A DNA stretch of 64,000 bases, taken from Homalodisca vitripennis. Taxonomy: Eukaryota > Arthropoda > Insecta > Hemiptera > Cicadellidae. The notes under the pieces were generated by a model, which was not told the DNA's origin, searched no databases, and was given only the letters and a program-made list of their open reading frames with translations. This document shows positions 24,336 through 37,400 of the stretch, piece after piece. Numbering within the stretch: position 1 is the stretch's first letter; each line of letters starts with the position of its first letter. The translations under genes and the position numbers were made by a program. The stretch is from positions 55,331,001 through 55,395,000 of the forward strand of contig NC_060208.1 of NCBI RefSeq assembly GCF_021130785.1, in the 5' to 3' direction.

Positions 24336-25069
24336 CGACCAAGGACACGGGTTTGGTTTACTGCAGATCCTCGATGTTTCTGTAGCAAAACAACAATACT
24401 ACAGACTGGACGAACTGAGAGTATCGTGTATAAGAGAACCTCATGTCACATAAATGTATCCGGATGTTTTATGGTTGGATAATAATATGTTCCATATCTC
24501 AATCAGTTCATATATAGGTGAAGGTTTTCGGGTTTGCCTTAATAGAGTTGGCGTGAATGCGAGTACGAATGGCAATGGCACTGTAGCGTGTAATTATAAA
24601 TTAGAAATATTTCACAGTGGTACAATTTACTAATACAGTTGTACAAATACAACTTAGATCGTATCTTCAGTTTCATACACTTGCAACAATTGTCTAAACA
24701 TCATATTTAGAAGTAAGCTGTTTCGCATAAGGCATCTGTCTTTCTTTTACATCCATATACTATTAATGTTATATCTGTTGATACAGGAAGTGCAAAACGT
24801 TAGTTGTTCAGGGACTATTGCGTTAGTGTTTTCGTAATACTTTTGTACGATATAGAAGTATTAATTTGTAAGTGTGTTAGTTTTACAAATTTTGCTCTGT
24901 AAAGGGCTTGTTGGGTAATTTTATATTTGAACAGACATATGTAATGCATAGAAAATACTCGATAATAAATTATATCAAATGTAACAATATAATGGAGTTG
25001 AAAACCAGATTCATAGTGGTATTTTTCTGTTTGAGACATAATATAACTTTTCGTACTGTACATGAGAAT

Positions 25070-25320
25070 GGTGAAGATCTAGAATGTCGCGGTACCAGAG
25101 AAGAATGGCGTGCAGTCCGGTCGCGATCGCGGGCGCAGGGCGCAGCAGTATTTTGACCTGGGCTATTCGCGCCTCTGCGTCCGTATTTATAGAGGAGCTC
25201 CTCTATTTGTGGCCGTGTGTCCGTCTGCGTGTTTGTATCAGCGCATAACGCGCTCACTAAATTAGCTGCCACAATAGGCGAGACGACGGCGCCACGGAGC
25301 TTGCGTGTTGTTGCACGGAT
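25070..25320. promoter_or_regulatory. CpG-rich patch with an 18-bp perfect palindrome
   Basis: This GC-rich section (gtcgcgatcgcgggcgcagg, gacgacggcgccacgg) contains the perfect palindrome ATAGAGGAGCTCCTCTAT at 25189-25206. The minus-strand open frame (24970-25326) is not recognisable as a protein family. Confidence 0.3.
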
Positions 25321-26358
25321 CTGCACAAAATTTATGTAGATACAGATATGTTAATATTTGTTCCAACAAATTAAAAATAAACAGTGTAACTATTAATTAC
25401 AACATTACATACATACATACTTTATGTTTTTTATTCTATTTTCTCTACCTCTTATTTCGAAATTGTTGGCCTTCGTACGTCGCGTCGGAGGAGTGCAGAA
25501 TCACCTCGAGAATGTAGAGGCTGGGTAAAGCCAGCAACACGAGCTTACTGAAGGTACTCTACATGATTCTCTGAAATCTAATCTTGTAATAATTCTAAAT
25601 CTGTCTTTCAGATAAGACGAAATATCAGTGAGTCAGGCCACGTATACCGTGCACTTGCAACAATGTTTTATGATGTACACAATTGAAAGCTTTATACCGG
25701 TCAAGAGTTTGACATAATAGTTCACGCCTGTTCAATCCTTTCCACTATAATCCTTTAAAAGTACCTACCTACTACTACTGTAGGAAAACGGACCTTAAAG
25801 ATGGTTTGAGAAGATGGCGTATCCTGTTGGAATCGTCTTCATTGTCATCTGAGGTCAGCCTTCTATAGTTTGGATGAATAAGGTCGTGTACTACACGGCG
25901 ATATCAGGATGGGTGTTGCCATTGGATTTCAGATGGCTACGAAAACAACCAAGACGGGAATTCCAAAGCCCCAAAATTTGGATTCAATGTAAAACTGTGG
26001 GAACACTTGGTTGCTACTTTTTAATAATTATTGAATGTTTATTTTATGACTCAACATAAACAAAGACATCCCAATGGTTCTTAGCCAATAATGAGGATAT
26101 ATCTAGTTCTGTACAATAATTAAATATTCCCTGGCGTTTGTAAGCCATCAGGCTTTGCAACTGCCCTGCGCTTGTCAGTTTAAACGTGAACACGGCAGCT
26201 GCTACCGTGTGGACTACTTCATTCCATTGTACTATAATTATCCATGCATTGCGTATTTTGATATTCCCACGTTGCCAACTTAACCAAACTCCAAATCTTG
26301 CCAACCCAATCTTTTACCTCTATGTCTTTTATTTACTTGACACACGTGCGTCACGTAA
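25321..26358. other. intron segment, no gene seen
   Basis: AT-rich with short open frames only; no family resemblance or repeat detected. Confidence 0.4.
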
Positions 26359-26750
26359 CGTCTCCGCTGTGTACGCTTTTACTAATTTCAGAATTCTCCT
26401 GAAAACTATAGACTTCTAGTTTAGGGTTGTTATAATATCGCAGCACATGTGTTGTTCAACCACGTCTCCGCTCACTAATTTCAAGATTCTCTAAGAACTT
26501 CTAGTTTAGGGTTGTTATAATATCGCAGCACATGACGTGTTGTTCAACCACGTCTCCACTCACTAATTTCAAGATTCTCTAAAAAAACTATGGACTTCTA
26601 GTTTAGGGTTGTTATAATATCGCAGCACATGACGTGTTGTTCAACCACGTCTCCGCTCACTAATTTCAAGATTCTCTAAAAAAACTATGGACTTCTGTTT
26701 AGGGTTTCTATAATATCGCAACACATGTGTAGCACAACCACGTCTTGAGA
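26359..26750. repeat. tandem array, unit about 88-104 bp, four copies
   Basis: Copies begin with cgtctccgct-like sequence at 26359, 26463, 26551 and 26648, with a terminal partial at 26741. Each carries ctaatttcaagattctc, then gacttctagtttagggttg and tataatatcgcagcacatg. Spacings are 104, 88, 97 and 93 bp, explained by small indels (for example loss of aaactatgga in the second copy). Confidence 0.9.
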
Positions 26751-28980
26751 TGTTTAAATTTTTGTCACAAAATAGTGAATCGTATGTTTTATATGTGATG
26801 GATTTTTTAATGAGTATTGACTACAGAAATTGTATAACATAAATTATGCTTGTATTATAATTAAGTTCTGACCGTTTGTTTATTTTTCAGGTAAGTTTGT
26901 TTTGGATCGCATCAGTGCATAAAGGGATTTAAGATAAGTAATACATTATTTATTTTATGAGTCAAACATTTTTTGAATTAGTGATATTCAGTTACCATAA
27001 CAAATAAAATACAAATCATTAAATGTAAAAATTGTAAAAACGAGTATGAAGTGGTTTCCTTTGAGAGAAACTCATTATAACGTGTAGGTTTTATATATAT
27101 ATTAATAATATAATATGTATATTATATAGGCCTATAATATAATATAATATTTTATTGTTATACTGGTAAAATCAATATTTAAATTATAAGTGACAATAAA
27201 ATAAGATCCACTAAGTGTTTACTACAGATAATTTCTTTAAGAGAACTATACTTGAAGTACAGCAAGGGTAAAATGAGTTGTGAGCCGGATGTGTGAATGT
27301 TTTATTAGACCTTTCAGCCAAGCGTGACAGATAGCTCGCTATTGGCTGGTTGGTTGTTAACCACCTATAACTATTGCCTACAGAATAGACATATGGACGC
27401 ATTGACCATATTTTGTTGTAAGTTGTTATCAGTCCAGTTTTCAAATTCAGACCATAACAAATATTTTAGCTTAATTCGTTGACATTTGCATTCAAAACAT
27501 TCTTGCATCCCATGCATTATGGAGTGTTGTTGGTTTCTATGGTGTAGCAAATAGTGGCTGCGGTTGGGGCTCAGGTAGTTTTACACCAAAAAACACGCAA
27601 GAGATAGAGCAATCAATAATGCAAGTGTGCAAGTAGATATAGTTTACAATTGATTTGACTCTATAAAACGCCGAGTTTTGGAAATGGATATATTGTTGTG
27701 CATTGAGAGGAGGTTATTTATCTGGTTTATTAATTATATTCGCCAGGTAACTGTTATTGTACTCCTTCCGTGGTTGTTACAAACGGATATAGTGGATGTC
27801 GGGTTGCATGAGAGTAATCATCTGAGCCGGACCGATAGAAATACTCGCAATCTGTAGGGTTTACAATGGCTGGGTAGATTGGGTGGCCAGGCTATTGTGG
27901 CGCGGCTTGATATCTTTTTAAAAAATAAACCGAACTTTATAAATCTAGAGTTTATCTTTGTGAGACTTCTACTCTCGATCAGATCATGTATTCGTTAAAA
28001 TTAGTTGTTTGTGTATAATATTTTACAACAAGGGATTGCTGTATTGGTTCGTGAGTTATAAATATAACATTCAATGTAAGGGATATGTTCAACAACTGTA
28101 TTTTGTTCGTATTGTAAATAACACAGATGTGTAAAGTTTTCTTAAGAAACTGCAGGAGATACTATAAAGACTATTTACTAACAATTATTTGATTAATATC
28201 CTGTTCCGTGGTGGGGTTTTGTGCAATGTAATATTTTAAAAAAATCCTGCATTTTTGCAAATATGTTAATTATTTGCAAAATTATTTAGTTCACCTAGTA
28301 TAACTACCATGTATAATTTTGAGTTTTCGTACACAAGGTGTGACGAAACCGGTTATGGCGATCAATAAATAACTATTGCATAGTTAATAAACGTGCACGA
28401 ATATAAAATCGACGAAAAAAATAATTGTGTTTTTCTGACTTTAATGTCATAACAAGACTCTATTGACATATTAGACATTATTTTGTTACAGTTTTAGACA
28501 AACTATTACAGGCATCAACCTGAAATATGACGAAGAGACACGATATAGACAACATTTAGTTAATGTTAATGTTTTATGCAAAATTAGCATTTTATTTATC
28601 AGTATATTAGGAACAAGTACATTTGTTCAGGTACGCTGAACCTGAACAAATAAAACTGATAGCTTTTATTAAGAAAAGCATCGAAAAAGATTGCAACATG
28701 AAGATTGGAATAAAGTGTTCAATGAAAGAGATATTGAAAGACTCGGAGAACATTAATTTTTTATACTCAAAGTTGTTTAATAAAAAGAAGAAATAAAATG
28801 ACGAAAACTTCAAAATGATTATATTTTACATATCAATGACCAACGAGGCAATGGTTATTATACATTAAAGAAGTTTGAAGGTAAAACTTATTGCTAGAGT
28901 AAAATATAACAATGCCAGGGGCTTGATTGTTGTTGATGGCAACCCTTCGAGGGCAACCTAGAAAACTGTCACTAATTCTA
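26751..28980. other. intron segment, no gene seen
   Basis: AT-rich, including an irregular TA-rich stretch at 27088-27155. No coding frame or repeat family is supported. Confidence 0.45.
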
Positions 28981-28991
28981 TCTTGTTATTA

Positions 28992-28996
<5 letters not shown>

Positions 28997-29033
<37 letters not shown>
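28997..29033. repeat. (TA)n microsatellite
   Basis: A simple TA dinucleotide run of about 18 units. Confidence 0.95.
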
Positions 29034-29037
<4 letters not shown>

Positions 29038-29569
29038 CCTGAAATTTATGTAAACAAACAATGTTCTAGTGTGTAAAATAAAAACATTACAAAACTACGA
29101 ACTTCAAGTCAAATATTATTTAAATAACCACGATATTTCTTTTCTTTTTTATTCTGGACTTGCCTATTATAAAATAAATTAACTGGGTTAGTTCGTAAAC
29201 TCAGATTTATCACTTATACAAGACAAGCGCCAAAACGAAAGCAACGAGAACCACGTTAGGAATATTACAAATTAGCCGTTCTAAGAGATGACTGACTGGT
29301 ACGCGTTCATGGCCATTGCCCGCTGTCTCTAGCACGAAGCACGGGAAGTGAGGTATGTATTGTATTTTTGTTAACCCCCACGGGACGCAGACGCACTCGT
29401 AGTTCCGAAAAATTATGAAGCACGAGTCTTGTGTAGTTCATAGTAAAATGTCAGCTGTTATAGTTAAATTGTTAAAACAAAACTGAACTATGATACATTA
29501 TTCGGCTACGAGTATACTTTCAGTTTAACGTTAACAAGAATATACCTTGAATATTTATATCAATTTAAG

Positions 29570-29605
29570 GGGGTCCCCAACCCCCTCCCCTGGATACGCC
29601 TATGG
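29570..29605 (-). mobile_element. possible terminal fragment of a DNA transposon
   Basis: Read on the - strand, the sequence begins cataggcgtatccagggg and continues G-rich. Many invertebrate DNA transposons (hAT-type among others) have ends resembling GGCGTATCCAGGGG. Only one end is visible and no partner inverted repeat was found, so this is a solo fragment at best. Confidence 0.3.
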
Positions 29606-32604
29606 TGAAAGTCGTTCATATTTTGCACTCCACTAAAAAGAAACTAGACGTACAATTTGTATTTTAAGCTCATATATAAATTCCGAATCGTAATAAATTT
29701 TATAAAAAGGAAATAATCCGTTCGTTGCGTCAACAGCTAACTCTCACAATGGATTATTTCTATCTACTTATCTCTTAACGTAACGTTCTACACCATAATA
29801 AAATACAAATTGACACTATTTATCTTGATTTTGGCATTTCAAAGACCGGTTAAAATTAATATAACCTACTGAATACATACACCACGTATAACTGGTACTG
29901 GATATGGTATTGTTGTTGGTTATGTAAAGCGTTGAATCTACGTATTACAACCCTTTGCTATTGTAAGGTGTATTCCGAGTGCCGCAGAATTGCTTTTCAA
30001 GTGAACTAAATGAATAAATTCATTTCATATACCGATTGAAACAATACGGGATTTTATTTAAACTAGTTTTGTGTTTATGTACGTTTATGAATTAATTTTG
30101 ATATAATGGGCAAATTTTATGTAATAAGGGGAAATGACCATTAAATAGATGGCATTAATTAGCCAACGTCCTTGACCTCCTGTAGTGTGGAGTAAGTCAA
30201 TAAAATACAATTTTTCTTTACCACCAGTGTTTTCCAATAAAAATGAATTTTATCAGTCTGTTTAATTAAAATCGTTAGTATTTATTTATTTAGGTAGGTT
30301 TTATTTTCTGATCTCCAGAACTGATGGCAAAGTATTTTTTTTCGTGGTACTACGCGTTAGTCGTGTACTGTTACCAATATTGTAAAGACAGCTAATAGAA
30401 CTTAGAAAATTAATATATGTTTATAATGAGCTTGACGGTGAAATGCACTAAACATGCCAAGCTTACAACAAAAAAGATAATCGTTAGACCTTTAAACAAT
30501 TTCTTCAATAGTCGTGGTTGTACCTATGAAATCTGTTCTTTTATAGTAATTTGTCAGCATTGAAAGTTTATTTAAAAGCAGGATTTTAATATTATGCCCT
30601 AGAGCTTAGACGAGCGTGCAGCTGTATGTAGCAACCATGCCCGCACTCAATATATCGTTTAGAGTTGATATCGAAATTCTCGTAGTTAACTGGTATTGAA
30701 GAATGTTCTATTGATCGTTGTATTACAACTTCTTGGACTGCATTATCGGCATTTCAGTATCTTTTCTCAAATTCAGTTTAATGTATGACAGTTGACCACG
30801 TGTCGCGTAATATGCTTTGCTAAGAGTAGAAATAGGAACACACCATGAACGGATATCACCTTCATCAAACTCGATATTGACTATGTAGACGACGTTTTTT
30901 ACAAAATTTCAAGTTTATACCCCATTTTTTCTCTATATTCCCTACGGACAGACAGGCAGAAGAGATATTTTAGTGATACACTTCAGTGACACTCAGCCAA
31001 CAAATCAAGCGTATCAGTATACCAGCAAGTCCTTGAAATTGGGTTAATCCGCCTATTCTGGTTTAACACTCATTATTGACGGTGGTTATTTTGAGAAATA
31101 AGAAGTTTTCATGAATATATCCCACCATTCAGTGTTGCAAGAAGATGAGAAACTGCATTTTAAGTATTGCTATTTGTTCTCTTGTTCATGTATAAAGAAT
31201 ACCCTAAGTAAAACAGAAGGAGAATCATGTTTGGACGACAGAAAATGAAGATTATGATTTAATATACAGTGTCATAATGAATAGTGGCGAGTAGCTTCAT
31301 TGTCGAAAATACAAGCCCACGTTAATGCAGAACTACGAGAACGTCACTTGTTGTTAAGTTTCATTTGTATTATGTTAAAAAATTACAATACAGCTAGTTA
31401 TGTGAAATATAAGCTTTTTTTGAGTAAATAAAGTATTTTAATTCTAACAAGAATTAACTCGTTATGAAATTGGTAACAGAAATGTATAGACTTAAATTGG
31501 CGTTCTTTATATTTCTTTGGTGTAGCATTTGGAAGGTGCAATGTTAAAAAACTTATTAGTAAATAATTAATACAGTATAGAATTGATGTAGTACAATAAT
31601 AAATTATATATTATGTGTAATATGAATTGCCGTACATCTAGAATGGGGGAGGGGTTTGTAATTTGAATGTACTGTATATATTGGATGGAGGGTCATTAAA
31701 AGAAAATTATTGAACTCTTCGTGAACCCCTAGTATGGACTATGGATGAGACCTTGTAGATAAAAGACAACTTACTGTTGGAAACTTGCAGAAAAAGAGAA
31801 TTAAAACGTCGGCGAAGTACTAAAGAGGAAGCGCTAATCTTATGGTAAATTCCCTTTCCTTACATTGGACGAAAATGCTTGTCAAATAGTTTTGCATTTA
31901 AAACAGTTTTGCATTATGTATAGATGCTCAACGCAGAAATCTTGCTTTTATTGTTGTTGTTTTTTTTTTCACAAAGAGAGATTTAGGAGAGAACCGTTGC
32001 ATCTCCACCACTGACCCCGCTCTGAATAGTGGAGCGCTGTGGAAACAGTCATAGGCCGTGAAGGTCAAGCTTTGTCTCATCTCGGCTGCACCGCCGCGCC
32101 GCGGCCATTGCATCTCTTCTGGCGATGGTTCATTTACCAAGTATACTGTTACACCGTTGGTGCAGCGGGACGCAATCAGATACAGTTCTGTTCTGTATTG
32201 CATAACACGTTGCCCTATTAGTGACCATGATCGTGTTCCTAATCAGTAATTGAGATCTTAGAATCTCACCTTGGTTGTTATCTTCTGGGATCGCGCGACG
32301 AAGACCTGCGAGCTACGCCAACTAACAAAAACTCGTTAATTCTACAAGTTTGTACGGCTGTATTAAATCACCTGATGGACAGTAATCGTTCTGAAATGTT
32401 GTCAAAGAATAATTAATTGTCAAGTACACAACAATTAAATTACTCTATATGAATACATAAGTCTTATAACATGTTTCGGCGCGCTTTCTCATTCTAAATG
32501 AGAATTTCGTGAATTTTCAGTTTAGGAAAGAATAACTCTGAACGGGCATGGTACAAAATCTTGAACATAGTGAGAACTTTCACTAAACACTCCATCATCA
32601 GTTT
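29606..32604. other. intron segment, no gene seen
   Basis: AT-rich with one CpG-rich patch at about 31990-32130 (ctgcaccgccgcgccgcggcc). Open frames across that patch on both strands are not recognised. Confidence 0.4.
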
Positions 32605-32835
32605 GTAAAAGTAAAGTAAAGTAAAGATGTCTTATTTTACCAGGCGAAGTTGGGCTAAGAAGCCCTCTCTGACACTTAACCTGGGGGGGACCAACGGCTT
32701 AAAGGTGACTTCCTAACCACCACCAATGGCCGGGCAGGCGCGCTGCTTACAAGGACAGGATCGCTCAGCGGTCACCCATCCAAGCAGCAGCCACGCTCGA
32801 CGTTGCTTGATCCGCTTATCTTGTGATCTGTTTGT
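32605..32835 (-). mobile_element. 5S rRNA-derived SINE (SINE3-like) with (TTTAC)n tail
   Basis: On the - strand the head resembles the internal promoter of 5S rRNA. AAGCAACGTCGAGCGTGG (32791-32808) corresponds to the box A region (canonical AAGCAGCGTCGGGCGCGG), and GCTTGGATGGGTGACCGCTG (32766-32785) corresponds to the box C region (canonical ACTTAGATGGGGGACCGCTTG-like). These drive RNA polymerase III in 5S genes. A ~130-bp unrelated body follows, then a tail of TTTAC repeats (complement of gtaaagtaaagtaaag, 32605-32625). GTTTGT occurs next to both ends (32601-32606 and about 32830-32835) and may be a short target duplication. A 5S pseudogene fused by chance to a repeat is the alternative, but the tail argues for a SINE. 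Confidence 0.7.
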
Positions 32836-33165
32836 CTTTTCGATTTTGATGTATTATTTTAATTGAATTTTCAGATTTCGAGATATTCAGTTTTGTCAGC
32901 CTTGTATAATAAATTAAGTTTTAGCGACGAAGTTTTTTTAATGGGTATCTAAGACTCAGGTGAATACCGAACAACTGTGCTGGCGCAGACTGCTGCTTTC
33001 GAACACAAGATACCCATTCAAGGGACAGCCACGACTGCTTGCTCGACTCGTTATCTCATTGCGATAACGTCTGTACCCACTAGGCTAGACTATGCCATTG
33101 TCTCGTTAACTCCACGGAACGTGTCAAGGGATGACGAATTCTACCAGCTGCTTACATGCGGCTAG
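32836..33165. other. intron segment, no gene seen
   Basis: Mixed composition. A 62-codon open frame at 32977-33165 is not recognised. Confidence 0.35.
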
Positions 33166-33480
33166 CTAGCCTTGGCGCCCGCCCGCAGTTCATGGGCCTG
33201 CTGTCAGTCAATCACCAACATACCGGCACGTGTCGTCCCAACATGTACGCGCAATAGAAGTGCGGTATAGAACTCTGTTGACTTCTTCAACAGGTATTTT
33301 TGGTTTGTCGTGATCGATCAGGACGAGACAAGGCGAGGTATAGCACTAATGTTCGCTCAACCGGAACCGGATGCGGCGTTCTAGGAAAGGCTGGTGGTGT
33401 GAGTGGAAAGTTGTGTTGTGTCCGGTAGACTGAGATAGTCGTGAGTCACTTCTCTGTGTATTGTTGGTCTAGCCGTGTTA
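33166..33480. promoter_or_regulatory. GC-rich intronic patch
   Basis: It begins with gctagctagccttggcgcccgcccgc-type sequence (direct GCTAGC repeats) and stays CpG-rich to about 33470. No coding signature. Confidence 0.2.
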
Positions 33481-36400
33481 GGGACAATTATCGTTAATAA
33501 TAAACTCCGCATTACACCTCTTTCAAGCACTCCCTCCAAGTGAATGGTATTCTTGTAGGACTTTTACACGTAGTACAATGAAATAAGACCTGATTACAAG
33601 AGTAATAGTATATTATAATTAAATTTAACGTTGTATAAAGTACCTTAATGTTACTTTGTGGTGTGTATTGATTGTGCAACTAGCCAAAATGCATGTGCAA
33701 AACGAATCATTTATGTTGAGAATGAGGGAAGTAAAAGGCCGTTAACAAAATTAATAATAATCTCTTTCATAATTTTTTTACTATTGGTAAAAAACAAAAT
33801 CAATTAATCAACTAGCGTAGTAATGAGGTATCAACTCATATTTCTTAATAACTATTAATAATTTATTAATAACTATATCTGAATTACTGTATCATATCGC
33901 ATATGATATCCTTAATTCTATTCTGTAATTATCATATAGGCTAATCATAGGATTAAATTTTAATCTAATTATTATTGTAAGAAGAAATTTCTACGCGACC
34001 TGAAATTATATATTATTAACTCCTGTCCTACCACCCCTGGCTTGCCGGCAAGATACCGGACGGCTACCCTAATCTCTTTCGAAGGTAGTTTTCATTGAAT
34101 GAATCCAGAGTGTGTCATTCTTCTACTCTATGCAGGACGTTATGTCAAACGGATATGCGTGAGTCATAAATTCCAATCCGGCTGTTAAATTAGTCACACT
34201 TGTGCCAGCAAAATATTGGAATTCCTCACGAAACGTCGTGTGTACGCGATGATCAAATTGCTTCAGCAGATAGAAAAAAAAGAAAACTGGTTCGATGTTA
34301 CAAGAATTTCAAAAATAACAACACGGACAGGAGAAACCAACATTAATGATGTTTATAGCGAACAAAGGTTTGAGGCGTCTAGGCCCTAAACCCTTTGGAT
34401 TGAGAATGCTCAGGTACGAATGAAGTGTAAGAAAAGGCACGACAAGTGGAAGATGACATTTGGATGTCCAGTTCCGAACGGATAGCGACGCGATGTGGAA
34501 CATTGCTGCTCATTTGTACATACATGGTGGTTGCTATACATCTTCGACATGGTGACTGGTTTTTATCTGAGCATGGTAGTATGACTGTGACATAGGAGAA
34601 ATATTCGATCCTAAAAAATGAATTACGCTTTTTACGTTATATGCGCTCAATCCACGAATGAAGATTTTAGTATTTTGTGTACCAACCGTCTTCATAATAT
34701 TCCTTTTCTTTTGAATTCCGTTGTCGTTAGGAATGAAGATTTCAATGCTATTTTGTATTATTAAAATTCAAAGATTAGAAAGTACTCGTACTAAGATTAT
34801 TGTAATGCCCGACCTGTTATCTTATGGAGTCATGGTTTATAACGGGGCTGAAGCCAATGCGCAGACCGCATCTGATGCTGCCCCACACTGGTGGCGACGA
34901 ACGAAAAACATCCCTAAGAGATATCACGTAACAGATCAAACTTTTAGAGTGTCCGATCACGAATAATAAACTACACTAACTTGGTAAAAACAGTTTGTTT
35001 TTATCAGAAAGGAATCTAACCTTCTTTTCCCCTCCTAAAATTATTCTTTGTCCCTTTTGTTTCCTTGTATGTAACTGACAATATTAAAAAAAAGTCTGCT
35101 AGGAATGTTATCCGTAGCTAGGTATAACTGTATACCTACGTAGTATTAACGAAGCTTTAGTTTCTGTATTCTTTCTCAGTTATGCGGGTGACAGTCTAGG
35201 TTGGTATGCGAGGCCACGTTCACACAGTGGAATGTTATCACAGCTGTCACCCAAGTATTCCCGCTGATAAGCTATAACTACAACTACACAGGTCCGCACT
35301 ACCTATTTCCTTGCCCCGTTCACCATCAACTGTTCATATTCAAATCGTTTTACAATAAATACTTGCATAATATGGCATGTGAGTCAGTAGTGGTCCAAAG
35401 GAACAAAAATATAATAGCCTTATTGCTTTAATTCTAAACTATCAACCTAACTTGAAATCACTAATCTCTACGCTAGCGGAAATTATCCACTACTGTTTGA
35501 AATGATAGTGAACGTGTATCCATCTCCACCTTGAGGAGATTTTGTTGGTACTGACCCATTCAGCTTCTAATTTCGCATTTTGGAAGTGTATAAATACAGT
35601 GGAACATCTCTTTGAATACCTGCTCTAAATGTTTTAAGGAGAACTTTTGGTTTGTTTGTTAATTTAACATTTCGTTTTCCTTGTAAATGGTACACACATA
35701 ACTATAAATTAGATGTGTTATAACTTTGTCTGGGTTAAGTTGTTTTTTAATACACCGACTTTTTTACATTGAAAAGAAAATACCTATCAAGAATTATGTT
35801 TCAAATTTAAAAGTATAAGCTCTTTTAGACAAGGTTGCAGTTGCTTTGCTAAAGGGAATAGTCTTGGAAGCGTTTACATACTTTGTCAAAGTATACAACA
35901 AATTAAAAGCTGATCGATACTTTTAGCTCGGGAAAAACATTCGTTTTAAAATGTAAACTTCAAAATATTCGTAAGCAATAAACACTTTTAGCTTATAAGG
36001 AACTTGAGCGTGAGAAGCTTGTCTTCAATTGTTCTTGTATTGTTCTTACATGTATGAGATGATCCGTTATATGTATTCATTTTCTTTGAGATCTCGTGTA
36101 ATTAAGTTATTTACTTGCTTTCTTACTAAGCCACGAATTTAGTGTTTTCCTTTATCAACTGTGTCCATGAAAACTATTAAGTGTTAGAAATATGTAATAC
36201 ATTGTAATACGATAATAACTCGAGATACGAGATAAAGAAATAAAAATGAATTTGCCGCAGTGAAGATTTATGATATAAAAATATCAGTAATGGAGATATT
36301 TACGTGGACAAATACATTTATCTCCTTCTCCAGTCGTAATTAATTGAATAAAGGAAATAAAGAGAATCATTTATTTCTCCTATAATTACTAAATTTTCAT

Positions 36401-37019
36401 ATTCACTATTTACATTTTTATTTTCCATTATATTTACATTATTACCTATATTTTCTAGGTTGAAAATAAAATAAATTAAAGTTAGGTATTAGGTTGGTAG
36501 GTGGATGAGGGATGTTATAGGTTTCATGGTTGTTAAGCAAATCTTTGTAATATTGTAGGTATTTCATATAATTTTAATACGTGAATATATGGTTACTTAA
36601 AACCTCCCATAAACTGTGGCCTTTGATTCAAACGCGACCCGATTCCATAAGGACTTATTTTGAAAGTCTAATGAATCATAAAATACACTTCTTTGGTGTT
36701 TAACGACAGTACAGTTCCAATTAATGTCATTCTATGCGTGTCGTATCAGATAATATATTAAAATTTATCACAGCAAAATTGTAATGTTCCCTTTTATTAA
36801 GTACAGCAGTAAAGTGAAGTATAATTTATTGCTACTTAAATCTTTGAGAAGATGCATTTAGGTTTTATTTTTGGATTTGTAAATATACGTAATATGAATT
36901 TGAGCTTATTAAAAATTTTTGAACAGGCTATTTATGTTCGTAATCACAATTTGTCATGACCTAATTTAGAAGATACTCGAAAGTTCTTTGGTCTACAAAT
37001 ACCACAAACCGCATGAATG
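33481..37019. other. intron segment, no gene recognised
   Basis: AT-rich. The only structure noted is a patch at 34850-34960 sharing a short motif arrangement with 21985-22040 (see findings). Confidence 0.4.
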
Positions 37020-37400
37020 AGATACCATACAAAGAGTTCTCGGCGCCCAATGGATGACTAATAGCGCAGCCGTCTCCTCGAGACAGTGAATGCTAACCGC
37101 TGCCATCGCGATCTCGGTCTCGGCCATATGGAATGAATGAGCCATATGGTGCTAGACACTGCCGTATAAGGCGGTCGTTTGGTGAAAGGCAGATTGCATT
37201 AGCCGCGACTTGACCCAACATGCCCAACCTTGCGCTCACCGTGCTGCGCCGCCAGCCACTTGGCGCCCGAACAGGTCACCGAGGTTGTTTGTATCGAAAT
37301 TAATCAGACGTTTTCGTCGTGACGGGCCTTTTTCGGCAGTGCGATCTAATACTTGGCGCGATCTCAACATGTAGCCTTATACGGTAGTGTCCAACAATCG
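37020..37400. other. GC-rich patch with tRNA-Lys primer-binding-site-like sequence and inverted repeat
   Basis: TGGCGCCCGAACAGG at 37261-37275 is complementary to the last 15 nt of mature tRNA-Lys(UUU), including the untemplated CCA. This is the priming site of many LTR retroelements. It follows gccagccact, so an LTR ending in CA two bases before the site is possible. The sequence gctagacactgccgtataag (37151-37170) recurs inverted at 37371-37395 (...cttatacggtagtgtccaac). No gag or pol frames lie nearby, so this would be a stripped remnant or a chance match. Confidence 0.35.

Noticed and set aside
33176..33190. Second primer-binding-site-like word (TTGGCGCCCG)
   Set aside because: Only about ten bases match tRNA-Lys and then diverge, with no LTR-like context. 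Too short to support.
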